From Clostridiales bacterium (lineage in GTDB: Bacteria > Bacillota > Clostridia > Lachnospirales > Lachnospiraceae): a DNA stretch of 64,000 nucleotides. Below are positions 8,783-17,474 of this stretch, one piece after another (positions within the stretch are counted from its first letter, which is position 1; each line of letters begins with the position of its first letter). The notes under the pieces are model-generated. The model saw nothing but the letters and a program-made list of their open reading frames with translations. It had not been told where the DNA came from and searched no databases. Made by a program: the position numbers and the translations under genes. The stretch is from NCBI GenBank assembly GCA_021203365.1, contig JAJQBI010000058.1:1-64000 (forward strand), in the 5' to 3' direction.

Positions 8783-9138
8783 CACCGTGCTGGCTGTGTC
8801 AAGGCCATGCCGCCGGCGGCGGTGCTTCGCAGCCTTGACACAGCCAGCACGGTGCGATACAGGGGAATCAACCGATTGTAAGACGGCTTGCGCCGTTTAC
8901 AACCGGCTAACAATTAAGTAACAACTGGAGGCATCTTGAAAGAGCTTTAGCATCTTTCAAGGTTCGAGCTATCTACGATGAAACTATGTTGGCGCAGGAA
9001 ACTGCGATCCACGCGCTTAGACGGTAGGGCTCACGGCGGACCATTGACCTGACGGTAAGGAGCAAACCGAATCCACGTATATCAGAGTGGCCAATGCCGG
9101 GGACTGATACAGTTAGAGCTCTTTCACGATGCCTTCAG
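8783..9138 (+). ncRNA. Structured 3' noncoding region of IS110; candidate bridge RNA
   Basis: A perfect 23-bp inverted repeat (8783-8805 with 8832-8854) directly follows the transposase stop and could end its mRNA. Beyond it a 22-bp stem with two mismatches (8925-8946 with 9117-9138) encloses about 170 nt containing further short stems. IS1111-group members of the IS110 family encode a bridge RNA in the right-end noncoding region that guides target and donor recognition. Length and position fit that model. No covariance or expression evidence is available, and the guide loops cannot be assigned by eye. Confidence 0.45.
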
Positions 9139-9149
9139 TAACAATTAAA

Positions 9150-9640
9150 CAAAAGTTTGTGGTGATTTTTGCGCAATTTTATCCCTTGACATCAGTTTCA
9201 GGATTTCTTTTTCATGCATTTTATGGACGTTGTCCAGTATGTGTAGCCATTTCTTTGCGATTCGTGGCGTGAAAAAGAAAAGTTATCCAACTTTTTGAAC
9301 GTCCTGTCGCGTTTCTGTACGATTTTTTCATAATTCGCACGCAGCTGTCTGGCAGTTTCACTGGAGCGGAAAGCTTACAGCTCCTGTTCTGTAGCTTTGA
9401 ACCTGTGTGCGAAAGTGCATTTCCGACAGTTCCGGCAATAACGGTTGCTGTTGCCGGCGCTGCAGATTTTCCTGTGGTTACAGCCGCGGTGGCGGATATA
9501 GTTGTTAAAAGCTTTTCCAAGAGCGCCGGACTTTTTGCCGACGTGGTGGGAACGCACCTCTTTGGAGATTGTTGTACAATCTTTATCCAGCTGCGCCCAC
9601 GATTGCTTTGAAAAAGTGTTGTTGGTCCAGAAGAGATGCA
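9150..9640 (-). pseudogene. Relict IS66 transposase, proximal coiled-coil fragment
   Basis: On the minus strand, pieces in shifting frames read ETARQLRANYEKIVQKRDR, NFSFSRHESQRNGYTYW and DNVHKMHEKEILKLM. They align in order with ETYKQLRAEYEKIIRERDV, DFSFSRKEITRNWLDV and DDVNKEHGKENRKLKK of the IS66 copy 1 transposase. Upstream (to about 9640) lies a low-quality open frame with no clear match, possibly the degenerated accessory gene. The gene is interrupted by IS110 and by several frameshifts, so it is an old insertion that predates the IS110 arrival. Confidence 0.55.
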
Positions 9641-9947
9641 ATCATAAATCTGTCATTCAAGGTTAAATGTGAGTGAGTGTTTAGGTATATCAGATTCCGC
9701 CCAAAACTGGGACAAGGCAGGAGAAATTATACACAGGAAGAGTAGAAAAAACCACAATATTCTTGACTTACAAAAAAATATATAAAAAAGAATACCGACG
9801 GTAATGAACTCATAGATAGTTTCAGGTTATACCGTTGTCGGAGAAAGAGTAACCATGAAAAACCGCCAGCCGACCGGTTATATAACCGGCAGAGCCGCAG
9901 GAGTTTTCTTTAAACAGTGAGAAATATATACCTGCCGACGGGCAGAA
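9641..9947. other. Intergenic stretch with no recognised gene
   Basis: I see no coding potential and no strong terminator. There is an imperfect inverted repeat around 9800-9840 (ACCGACGGTAAT with ATACCGTTGTCGG) and GCCGACCGGTTATATAACCGGC-type symmetry at about 9870-9890, each a plausible hairpin of unknown role. Confidence 0.4.
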
Positions 9948-10840
9948 TCACAGAATTTTTTTCTTCTTAAACAGAAGGATAATAAAAACAACGACGACCA
10001 GACTGATGCCGATTACCCAGGGATAGCCTTCTTTCAGCTCCGGCATATTCTGAAAGTTCATGCCGTACCAGCCGGTAATCAGGGTCAGTGGATAGAAGAT
10101 GGTTGAAATCACTGTAAGGAACTGCATGTTTTCATTCTGGGACTCGTCCACTACGGACTGACAGGCATCCCGGATCTGCCGGGCGTATTCCAGAAGATGG
10201 TCGGTTTTGCTCATCAGCCGGTCAGCCCGGTCAGAGAGGGCTCCAAAATATTTCAGATTTTTTTCGCGAAAAAATGGCCTTCGTTTTCCTCCAGATCCTT
10301 TCCCATATCCATCATTTCGTCATAATAGCCCCGCAGGGAAAGAAGTTCACGGCGCAGAGGCATGATCTGTGCCTGAAAATCCTGAATATTTCCCTCTGAC
10401 ACCTCTTCCTCCAGGTGCATCAGCCGTCGCTCATACTGCCCCAGGATCGCCAGGTCTCGGCGTATGAACTGAGAAAGAAAGTTGCAGAGAAATTTTTCTT
10501 TATTATCCCCCTGGCGTGAGCCCTGGAGCCGACGGATCTGACGGCTGGCGATATCATGGTCATCTACGATTACCACATTTTTCCGGTTGACAAAAAACAG
10601 GATGCGGTATCGGCTGCCCAGCACATCCATCAGTCTCGGGATGCAAAGAGCGCCGATTACACATTCCTGCTGTGTTTCCACTTTGCAGAATCCAATATCC
10701 TCCAGGCGAATTTCCCCTTCATAGACAATGCCTGCCTGTTTTAAAGCAACTTCCACGTGGGCGGAATCCGTGAGAAATACCAGAGAGCCCTGCCCTTCTG
10801 TTATCTCCCCGATTTCTCCCTCTCCCAATTTCCAGATCAT
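9948..10840 (-). pseudogene. CorA-type Mg2+/divalent cation transporter, frameshifted
   Basis: The N-terminal cytoplasmic domain and long stalk helix are in one frame (10840 to about 10253, MIWKLGEGEIGEITEG onward). The C-terminal part is in another frame (about 10250 to 9948) and holds the membrane region with the signature YGMNFQNMPEL and a second helix VIGISLVVVVFIILLF. The junction is a run of seven A residues (minus strand, about 10256-10263). With eight, the reading frame continues AKKNLKYFGALSDRADRLMS and gives one protein of about 297 residues, slightly short but complete for the family. This is either a single-base sequencing error or a phase-variable or decayed gene. No partner genes are adjacent. 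Confidence 0.8.
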
Positions 10841-11143
10841 GTCTTCCCGCCTGCGGCGGAATCCCTCCCCTTTTGTGAATGTTCATCCGGGAAAATCCCT
10901 TTGGTTTTTCGGTCCTCTTCTGCCTGCAGATGAAAAATCCTGCACCGCGGCTATCCTTTTGTACCGGGAACGGGCCGCAGTACATTTTATTATACAGAGT
11001 GCATGTTTATTTTCGGGCAAAAGCATGTAAAATTACAGAAAAGAAATCCGATGCGGGAATTTTCCGCCCCTTGTGGCGGGGACTTTTTTCTGCTATACTG
11101 AAGGCTGTATTTAAATAAAAAAGAAAGCAGGTGGGAAACAAAA
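10841..11143. other. Divergent intergenic region between corA and the small coiled-coil gene
   Basis: About 300 bases between the corA-like start on the minus strand and the gene at 11144. No convincing coding sequence is seen. CCGCCCCTTGTGGCGGGGA at about 11067-11086 is a short GC-rich hairpin followed by T-rich DNA. TATACT at about 11093 could be a -10 box for the downstream gene. Confidence 0.35.
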
Positions 11144-11377
11144 ATGGCAAGGACAGTTGGAATGGAAGCGCTGGAGCAGAAGATTGAGAAGGCACAGGAG
11201 CGAGTGAACCGCACAAAGACCGCCTATGAAGAAGCAGAAAATGAACTGCAGAAGCTTCTTGAGAAGAAGGCGGCTCTGGAAGAGCAGGAGCTTATCAGGG
11301 CCATCGCAGGCAGCGGAAAATCTCACGAGGAGATCATGCGTTTTCTTACCGGTGAAAATGCACAGGAGCAGAGATAA
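11144..11377 (+). CDS. Small coiled-coil protein, DUF4315-like
   Basis: A 77-residue protein starts at ATG 11144 after AAGCAGGTGG. Residues 10-50 are heptad-rich (EQKIEKAQERVNRTKTAYEE and following), and the C-terminus reads ELIRAIAGSGKSHEEIMRFL. Small proteins with this layout (helical hairpin plus a short helical tail) are annotated DUF4315 in clostridial genomes, often in conjugative elements. No such element is seen here. The similarity is from memory of the family pattern and is tentative; function is unknown. It is followed 36 nt later by the Dabb-domain gene and may share its mRNA. Confidence 0.6.
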   Translation: MARTVGMEALEQKIEKAQERVNRTKTAYEEAENELQKLLEKKAALEEQELIRAIAGSGKSHEEIMRFLTGENAQEQR

Positions 11378-11413
11378 AAGAGATGTAAGGAACAGGAAGG
11401 AAACGGGTGTGTC

Positions 11414-11719
11414 ATGGTAAAGCATATCATTTTATGGACGCTGAAAAGTGAGCTGACGCAGGAAGAGAAGGCGGAAGTAAAGGCCGGTGTAAAGGAAGGC
11501 CTGGAAGGCCTGAAGGGACAGATTCCGGGGCTTGTGGATATCCGGGTGCAGACCCGGTGTCTTCCAGGTTCCAACGTGGACCTGATGCTGGATTCTACAT
11601 TTGAGGATGTGGAAAGCCTGAGGGGATACTCCGTACATCCCGCTCATGTGGCGGTCGCTAACAGTAAGGTCCGTCCATATACCGCGACGAGAAGCTGCAT
11701 GGATTATGAGGCCGAATGA
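11414..11719 (+). CDS. Dabb-domain (stress-responsive A/B barrel) protein
   Basis: A 101-residue protein has the typical Dabb start MVKHIILWTLKSELTQEEKA, then a helix (EVKAGVKEGLEGLKGQIPGL) and strand VDIRVQTR. A late conserved segment includes DSTFEDVESLRGYSVHPAHV, where the histidine of the YxxHPxH motif sits. Dabb proteins form dimeric ferredoxin-like barrels. Members range from plant stress proteins to enzymes such as olivetolic acid cyclase; bacterial single-domain members are mostly uncharacterised. The start is ATG 11414 with GGAAGGAAACGG upstream. Confidence 0.85.
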   Translation: MVKHIILWTLKSELTQEEKAEVKAGVKEGLEGLKGQIPGLVDIRVQTRCLPGSNVDLMLDSTFEDVESLRGYSVHPAHVAVANSKVRPYTATRSCMDYEAE

Positions 11720-11799
11720 GGGAGATTTTTCCTGATTCCGGCGGCCTTTCGGTATATTCCGGTACCGGAACGGGATTCGCGAAAAACGAAAGCACAGAA

Positions 11800-11960
11800 A
11801 GCAGGTGTGGTTTTTGAGAACCATGCCTGTTTCTTGATGAGGTTCAGGAAATCAGGGAGTGGGAAAAACCGGCGACGGGGAGATCGATTTTGTGGCAGTA
11901 AGGCAAAATAAAAAAATATATGTTCAGATTACGCAGGAAATAAACTCTGAAGAAACAAAA
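11800..11960 (+). pseudogene. C-terminal remnant of a DUF4143-type AAA ATPase
   Basis: The translated stretch GVVFEN followed, after a frameshift, by GKTGDGEIDFVAVRQNKKIY and VQITQEINSEET matches the C-terminal nuclease-like (DUF4143) domain of ATP-binding proteins common in gut anaerobes. The usual pattern is GxxxENxVxxEL...GKxGxxEIDFVA. The rest of the gene is missing upstream and the reading frame runs by chance into the GH43 gene, which would give that gene a false N-terminal extension of 58 residues. Treat this as a relic, not as part of the glycosidase. Confidence 0.65.
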
Positions 11961-12032
11961 AACGGGATTAGGTCCCGAACAACCAGAAGATATTTTAAAG
12001 GGAAATTACAGGTGGAAGGAGTGTATTGTGGG

Positions 12033-13679
12033 ATGATTCGAAATCCAGTTCTGAAGGGCTTTAACCCGGATCCCTGCGTCTGCAGAAAGGGGGACGACTA
12101 TTACGCGGCGGTCTCTTCTTTTGAGTGGCTTCCGGGGATACCTGTTTATCATTCACGGGATTTAAAAAACTGGGAGCTTTACACCCATGTGCTGACGGGG
12201 AATTCCGCGCCGGATCTGAGAAATCTTCCCTCGGCAAAGGGAATCTGGGCTCCCTGTCTGACGTATTGTCAGGAGGAAGACCGGTTTTATGTGATATACG
12301 GGGTGATGAATTCCATGAATGCCCGGTGCTTCGAGGCAGAGAATTATCTGATCAGTGCGGAGGATATCCGGGGACCGTGGACCCCGCCAGTATACCTGCA
12401 TTCGGCGGGGTTTGACGCATCTCTTTTTCACGATGAGGACGGCCGGAAATGGATTGTCTCTCTGGAATGGGAGACGCGGGAAGGATATGAGAAGCCCGGC
12501 GCTATCTGCATGGCTGAATATTCGCCGCGGGAAAAGAGAATTCTTGGGTATCCGAAGAGGATCTGGAGCGGCGGAACAGACCGGGGCTGTATCGAGGCGC
12601 CTCATCTGACCAGGAAGGACGGATATTATTATATCATGTGCGCGGAGGGAGGCACCGGATATAATCACTGTGTCACCATGGGAAGGTCCCGGAATATATG
12701 GGGGCCTTATGAGGCAGATCCCATGAATCCCATTCTGACCTCGGTTCTCGGAGAATCGAAGGAGAGAAACAATCCGGATCATCTGAAGCCTCAGTATTTT
12801 AATCCACAGGCGCCGATTCAGAAATCCGGGCATGGGAGCTACGTGGAGACTCCAAAAGGGGAGGTCTACATGCTGCATCTGTGCGCGCGGCCTTTTATTC
12901 CGGAACTTCGGTGTACCCTTGGCCGGGAAACCGCCATTCAGAAAATGCAGTGGACAGAGGACGGCTGGCTTCGGATGAAGGACGGGGGGAACCTGGCGAG
13001 AGAATATGTGGAGGAAAGCGCTCTGCCGGAGTGTCCGGTTCCGCAGCTTCCGGAGTTTGACGATTTTGACGGAGAAGAGCCTGGAAACTGGTATTACAGC
13101 CCCAGGTTACTTCCGGCTGAATTTGCCGATGTGAAGGTCCGGCCCGGATATGTGCGGCTTCGCGGGCAGGAATCCGTCACCTCTCTGAACCGGGTCAGTC
13201 TTCTGGCCAGAAAGCTGACCAGTGTGCATGCGGTGGTCACCACAAAAATGGAATTCCGGCCGGAGGTTTATCAGCACAGCGCGGGACTGATTCTGTACTA
13301 TGATAACATGAATTATATTTTTCTACGGAAATATTACAGCGAATCGCTGGGACAGAGCGCCCTGTCGGTGATTCATCTGGAAAACGGGATAAAAACCGGG
13401 GAATCGGATAACGGGGTGCCGGTGGAGGAGGGGCCGCTTTATCTGCGGCTTCGTATTGATGGGCGAAAAACCTGGTTCGAGTGGAGTCCTGACGGCAGAG
13501 AATATCGGGGAATCGGCCCTGTCTTTGATACTACCCGGTTTTCGGATGAGTACTGTCAGTACGGAGAATTTACCGGAACCTTTGTGGGGATCACCTGCGA
13601 GGACCGGATGCTGCACAGGCAGTGTGCGGATTTTGATTTTTTTGAATACCTTGCGGATGAGGAAGCGGCGGTTGAGTAA
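12033..13679 (+). CDS. Glycoside hydrolase family 43 (beta-xylosidase/arabinofuranosidase type)
   Basis: A 548-residue cytoplasmic enzyme without a signal peptide. ATG 12033 is chosen because homology begins there (MIRNPVLKGFNPDPCVCRKG); the in-frame sequence before it belongs to an ATPase relic. The N-terminal five-bladed beta-propeller (about 1-320) carries the GH43 acids: D in GFNPDP (general base), D in GFDASLFHDEDG (pKa modulator) and E in GCIEAPHL (general acid). The C-terminal beta-sandwich (about 340-540, from FDDFDGEEPGNWYYSPRL) is the concanavalin-like domain seen in xylosidases of this family. It probably releases xylose or arabinose from imported oligosaccharides. No sugar transporter adjoins it. 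Confidence 0.9.
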   Translation: MIRNPVLKGFNPDPCVCRKGDDYYAAVSSFEWLPGIPVYHSRDLKNWELYTHVLTGNSAPDLRNLPSAKGIWAPCLTYCQEEDRFYVIYGVMNSMNARCFEAENYLISAEDIRGPWTPPVYLHSAGFDASLFHDEDGRKWIVSLEWETREGYEKPGAICMAEYSPREKRILGYPKRIWSGGTDRGCIEAPHLTRKDGYYYIMCAEGGTGYNHCVTMGRSRNIWGPYEADPMNPILTSVLGESKERNNPDHLKPQYFNPQAPIQKSGHGSYVETPKGEVYMLHLCARPFIPELRCTLGRETAIQKMQWTEDGWLRMKDGGNLAREYVEESALPECPVPQLPEFDDFDGEEPGNWYYSPRLLPAEFADVKVRPGYVRLRGQESVTSLNRVSLLARKLTSVHAVVTTKMEFRPEVYQHSAGLILYYDNMNYIFLRKYYSESLGQSALSVIHLENGIKTGESDNGVPVEEGPLYLRLRIDGRKTWFEWSPDGREYRGIGPVFDTTRFSDEYCQYGEFTGTFVGITCEDRMLHRQCADFDFFEYLADEEAAVE

Positions 13680-13718
13680 GGGATGATCGTGGGTTTGTAA
13701 AAAATTCTGATGATACCA

Positions 13719-13738
13719 GGGTCAAATATTTTTGATCT
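13719..13738. repeat. Dispersed palindrome GGGTCAAA-TATT-TTTGATCT
   Basis: An imperfect 8-bp stem with a 4-nt loop lies between the GH43 gene and the secreted-protein gene. It resembles the perfect element at 23700-23721 in stem sequence, loop length and left flank (ATTCT, then a spacer, before the stem). It is probably a second, worn copy of the same intergenic repeat. Confidence 0.6.
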
Positions 13739-13765
13739 CAACAGCTTTTGATTGGAGGAAAAAGC

Positions 13766-15685
13766 ATGATACGGATAGGTGCATTGACACTGGCGGTTCT
13801 GCTGGCATCGTACCCGGCGGGAAAGGTGATCCAGAGCGAAGAGGAAACGGTTGTCCAGGAGACGGAAATTTCTGCGGAGGAAGGGACCGGAGAGGAAGGA
13901 GAGACGTCCGCATCAGAGGAAACCGCAGGGGAAACGAGTGCAGGCAGAGAAGAGCTTCTGCAGGCGAAGCTTGGGGAGCTGGTTTCTGCCTATGGGATTT
14001 TTCAGGAGAACCAGAGCGGAGTGATGTATAATTATGACGATGTATGGTTTAATCCCGCCGGAATTCTGGGTGTGAACATACTGGATTATGACGCGGACGG
14101 GGAGTCTGAGATGCTGGTATGCATATCGGAGAAATATGAAAGCTATGATACCACAGATGCTTATCATATTATGCTGTACATGTGGGAGGTGGAAGACAAT
14201 ACCGCGGTTCTGGCGGACAGCATGGTGCTGGGTTCTTATATTGAAAGAGACTCCCAGGAGGATAATCTCCAGGAAGTATACTATTCCACCGCGAACTCAT
14301 ACCAGGAAATAACCAGTGTGTACAGCCTGCTTCTGGATGGCCAGTATTGCATTTTCTGTGAAAACTGTCTGTGGGGCTCCACCTTCTCAGATGGTTCTCT
14401 CAAATGCTATTGGATTCTAACCTATACGGACGGAACTTTTCAGTTTAAGGCATCCTTTTCTCAGATGGGGGAAGGGAGCGATGATTTTGAGTTTACAGGT
14501 TATAAATTTGAGAACGGTTCCTGCGTGAGCGCGGAACTGTATTACAGCGAATGGGGAGAGGAGACGAGGCTTTATGGAGATTACACGGAGGCTGTTACCG
14601 CTTTCTTTAATGAATATGGGGTGTCCATAAACAGTGACATTACCAGCAATTCCTATGGAGAGTCGATTCTTTCCTCTGAGAACTACGGGACATCAGTGTT
14701 TGAACTGATCCATGAGAGAACGAATTTTTCCATAGACAATGGTGCAACTACAGCGGAATTTACCGCTACGCTGACCCGGGGCTCTGACCTGCTGGATGTC
14801 TATGGGGAAAGTGAAAGCACATCGGAGGCGGCCTCGGAGACATCTTCCTCAAATCCGGCCAGTGAGGTGACGATTGAGGAAGTCCTGGTGGATTCCGGAA
14901 GCTATGTCTATCAGGCCGTGCTGACCGGTCATGATTCCGCCGGTGCGACGGTGTGGACTTACACGACGGAATCTTACTATCAGGCACAGCTGACCGCGGT
15001 ATATGAGATCGGGATAAAGGACGACGCTTATTATTTCGTGGAAAGCGGGACGGTTACGGCTCTTAATCTTTCGGCCGGTGAGGTTCTCTGGAAAAACTCC
15101 GAGTTTGGAGGAAGCGGCGGCACATGTATGGGGGAAAACGGAATTTATCTTACCGGGTATCTGAATCCGGACTTCTTCGCGGTTTCCTATTCCGGTGAAA
15201 CTCTGAAGAAAATCGACGTATTTGACGAGCAGTATTTCTGGGCCTACAATGTGGAGCAGAAGGATGAAAATACCCTGTGGGTTTACATGGAAGGGTCGTT
15301 GAATGAGGGGACGGCGGAGTCTGTTTTCAGTGTGGATCTGACGACCTGGGAATACCAGCTGGTCACTGATACCGCCGGGACTTCCGCGGAGGAGACCTCC
15401 GAAACGGCCGCGGCGTCTGAGAGTGCGGCGGCCACGGACAGTGCCTCTGAAAATGCAGCGGCCGCAAATTATATTACGGTGCAGGTGAGCGCGCCGGATG
15501 GGGGTGTGAACATGCGTGTGGACGCGGGAGTGGAGTATACCCTGATTTATTCCATGATCCCCAATGGAACGATTTTGACGGTTACAGCGCAGAAGCAGGC
15601 CTCCAATGGAAATTACTGGGGGTATACCACCTATGCCGGCTATACAGGATGGATTGCGATGACGCAGGTTACGCAGATTGGATAA
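13766..15685 (+). CDS. Secreted protein with C-terminal bacterial SH3 domain
   Basis: The protein has 639 residues. ATG 13766 follows GGAGG by 9 nt. The N-terminus MIRIGALTLAVLLASYPAGK is a signal-peptide-like hydrophobic segment, followed by an acidic Glu/Thr/Ser-rich linker. A middle region (about 75-340) has no family I recognise. A second Ser/Ala-rich linker (about 345-370) leads to a region of about 170 residues with PQQ/beta-propeller-like repeats (YYFVESGTVTALNLSAGEVL). After a third Ala/Ser/Glu linker there is an SH3b domain (about 570-639, GVNMRVDAG...GYTGWIAMTQV), usually a cell-wall-binding module. It is probably extracellular and wall-attached, with unknown substrate. Confidence 0.75.
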   Translation: MIRIGALTLAVLLASYPAGKVIQSEEETVVQETEISAEEGTGEEGETSASEETAGETSAGREELLQAKLGELVSAYGIFQENQSGVMYNYDDVWFNPAGILGVNILDYDADGESEMLVCISEKYESYDTTDAYHIMLYMWEVEDNTAVLADSMVLGSYIERDSQEDNLQEVYYSTANSYQEITSVYSLLLDGQYCIFCENCLWGSTFSDGSLKCYWILTYTDGTFQFKASFSQMGEGSDDFEFTGYKFENGSCVSAELYYSEWGEETRLYGDYTEAVTAFFNEYGVSINSDITSNSYGESILSSENYGTSVFELIHERTNFSIDNGATTAEFTATLTRGSDLLDVYGESESTSEAASETSSSNPASEVTIEEVLVDSGSYVYQAVLTGHDSAGATVWTYTTESYYQAQLTAVYEIGIKDDAYYFVESGTVTALNLSAGEVLWKNSEFGGSGGTCMGENGIYLTGYLNPDFFAVSYSGETLKKIDVFDEQYFWAYNVEQKDENTLWVYMEGSLNEGTAESVFSVDLTTWEYQLVTDTAGTSAEETSETAAASESAAATDSASENAAAANYITVQVSAPDGGVNMRVDAGVEYTLIYSMIPNGTILTVTAQKQASNGNYWGYTTYAGYTGWIAMTQVTQIG

Positions 15686-15729
15686 ATTCTACAATTTCCA
15701 CAAAAGGTCGACAAAATAATGAAACTTTA

Positions 15730-15758
15730 TTGACAGAACAAATTTACGGTGCTAGAAT
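15730..15758 (+). promoter_or_regulatory. Sigma-A promoter upstream of the amino acid ABC operon
   Basis: TTGACA at 15730-15735 and TAGAAT at 15753-15758 are spaced by 17 nt. Transcription would start at about 15765, only a few bases before the hairpin at 15772-15801, and proceed to the substrate-binding protein gene at 15835. Confidence 0.7.
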
Positions 15759-15771
15759 ATAAATAAGTGAC

Positions 15772-15808
15772 AAGGGCGTCAGCTTGATTTGCTGCGCCCT
15801 TTTGTTTT
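15772..15808 (+). terminator. Hairpin with U-tract in the leader of the ABC operon
   Basis: AAGGGCG (15772-15778) pairs with CGCCCTT (15795-15801), and an inner CAGC/GCTG extends the stem. TTTTGTTTTATT follows. It looks like an intrinsic terminator but lies downstream of the promoter at 15730-15758. It may therefore act as an attenuator for the transporter operon as well as ending the preceding gene. Confidence 0.65.
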
Positions 15809-15834
15809 ATTAAAAAGAAAAGGAGTGTTCAAAA

Positions 15835-16647
15835 ATGAAAAAAAGACTGGCTTTACTGATGGCGGCTGCTCTGGCGGCGGGCTGCATGGCAGTTCCGGTT
15901 TCCGCAGAGTCCGAAGAATCCGATAAGACCTGGGTTATCGCTACCGATACGGTGTTCAGACCTTTTGAGTACACGGATGAGGACGGCAATTTTGTGGGAA
16001 TTGACGTGGACATTCTGGCAGCTATTGCAGAGGATCAGGGCTTTGATTACGAGCTGCAGAGCCTTGGCTGGGATTCCGCTATTGCGGCCTGCCAGGCAGG
16101 TCAGGCAGACGGTATGATCGCGGGAGCTTCCATCACGGATGAGCGTAAGGAGAGCGGATGGATTTTCTCAGACGGATATTACAATGCGACCCAGTCCATG
16201 ACGGTACCGGCGGATTCGGATATCACCGGGTTTGAGGATCTGGAAGGTCTGACGGTTGGTGTGAAGACCGGTACACAGGGCGCCTCCTATGCGGAGAGTC
16301 TGCAGGATGAATATGGATTTGAGATTACCTATTTTGAGGATTCACCCACCATGTATCAGGCGGTTGTGGGCGGACAGGTAGTGGCCTGCTTTGAGGACAC
16401 TCCGATTATGGCGGACTCCATTCTGGACGGAGGCCTGGAGCTGACCATTCTGTATGACACTGAGAATGAGGGATCTCCTTACGGTTTCGCCATTTTCTCT
16501 GAGGACAGCCAGGAGCTTCTTGACATGTTCAACGCAGGACTTGCGAACATTAAGGAAAACGGCACCTATGACGAGATCATCGCGAAATATCTTGGCGAGG
16601 ACGCAGTGGCGACAGAGGCAGACGCGACAGAGGCGGACGCAGAATAA
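15835..16647 (+). CDS. Polar amino acid ABC transporter, substrate-binding protein
   Basis: The protein has 270 residues; ATG 15835 follows AAAAGGAG. The signal sequence MKKRLALLMAAALAAGCMAV may be processed as a lipoprotein (AAGC lipobox-like). The SBP_bac_3 fold follows, with WVIATDTVFRPFEYTDEDGN, DVDILAAIAEDQG, GMIAGASITDERKES and VGVKTGTQGASYAES, the last two being typical ligand and phosphate-loop-like motifs of glutamine/arginine-type receptors. The C-terminus has a short acidic repeat ATEADATEADAE. It delivers a polar amino acid to the permease encoded next. Ligand identity cannot be read from sequence. Confidence 0.93.
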   Translation: MKKRLALLMAAALAAGCMAVPVSAESEESDKTWVIATDTVFRPFEYTDEDGNFVGIDVDILAAIAEDQGFDYELQSLGWDSAIAACQAGQADGMIAGASITDERKESGWIFSDGYYNATQSMTVPADSDITGFEDLEGLTVGVKTGTQGASYAESLQDEYGFEITYFEDSPTMYQAVVGGQVVACFEDTPIMADSILDGGLELTILYDTENEGSPYGFAIFSEDSQELLDMFNAGLANIKENGTYDEIIAKYLGEDAVATEADATEADAE

Positions 16648-16802
16648 TTTTTTCGGAAAATTTTTGTACAGGGCCGCGGACGAATTTGCTGAAGATTTGT
16701 CCGCGGCCCTTTTAAGGACTTCCCGACGCGCCGGATCTGCCAGGGGAATTTTTCCATGTATACAGATACCCGCGGAGGGCTTTTACCAGAAAGGAGCTTT
16801 GC

Positions 16803-17474
16803 ATGGCCCTGATTATCACAAAATATGGACGGCTGCTGCTTGCGGCAATGGGACAGACCCTTGTGCTGGCACTGTACGGCCTGTTTTTTGCCTGCATTAT
16901 CGGTATGATTTTTGGCCTTCTCAGTGTGCTGAAAAATAAAGCCTGCAATATCATAGCGGCCATTTTTGTGGACGTGATTCGCGGCGTACCCATGATCGTA
17001 CTTGCCTACTTTGTTTATTTCGGCGTTCCATACTGTATGAAAAATATCATAGGTATACCCATTACATTGTCGGCCCTGCAGGCCGGTACCATATGTCTGG
17101 CGTTAAACTGCGGCGCATATATGGCGGAGATTATCCGCGCCGGCATTCAGTCGGTGGATGTGGGACAGATGGAGGCGGCGCGAAGCCTTGGCCTTCCATA
17201 CTGGCGAGCCATGGTGCGTGTGGTTCTGCCCCAGGCGATCCGCACAATGATTCCCAGTATTATCAACCAGTTCATAATTACCTTAAAGGATACATCCATT
17301 CTGTCCGTAATCGGTTTCCCGGAACTTGTCAATACGGCGAAAAATGTTGTTGCGAATACCTTTATGTCCTTCCAGACATGGATTGTAGTGGCGATTATGT
17401 ATCTGATCGTAATCACCATTCTGTCCAGAGTGGCAAAGGTTTTGGAAAGGAGGATGAACCGTGACCGACAGTAA
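16803..17474 (+). CDS. Polar amino acid ABC transporter, permease
   Basis: A 223-residue integral membrane protein of the HisM/GlnP type with about five membrane helices. The cytoplasmic EAA motif that contacts the ATPase is seen as [20 protein letters not shown] followed by [14 protein letters not shown]. The start is ATG 16803, eleven nt after AGAAAGGAG. It ends 14 bp inside the ATPase gene, so the two are translationally coupled. It is expected to form a homodimer in the membrane with the products of the flanking genes. Confidence 0.93.
   Translation: MALIITKYGRLLLAAMGQTLVLALYGLFFACIIGMIFGLLSVLKNKACNIIAAIFVDVIRGVPMIVLAYFVYFGVPYCMKNIIGIPITLSALQAGTICLALNCGAYMAEIIRAGIQSVDVGQMEAARSLGLPYWRAMVRVVLPQAIRTMIPSIINQFIITLKDTSILSVIGFPELVNTAKNVVANTFMSFQTWIVVAIMYLIVITILSRVAKVLERRMNRDRQ

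Larger units (their letters stand above)
7545..9150 (+). mobile_element. IS110-family element inserted in a relict IS66
   Basis: A DEDD transposase of IS110 type (frameshifted) is preceded by about 100 bp of noncoding DNA and followed by about 380 bp of highly structured noncoding DNA. The flanking sequences at 7373-7541 and 9150-9400 are two parts of one decayed IS66 coiled-coil gene on the minus strand, which brackets the insertion. An inverted pair ATGACCTCCA/TGGAGGTCAT (7551-7560, 7637-7646) lies in the 5' noncoding part. Exact ends are uncertain because IS110 elements lack conventional terminal repeats. Confidence 0.75.

Noticed and set aside
10556-11030. Plus-strand frames over the corA region
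   Set aside because: They lie antisense to a clear CorA sequence and show no family features.
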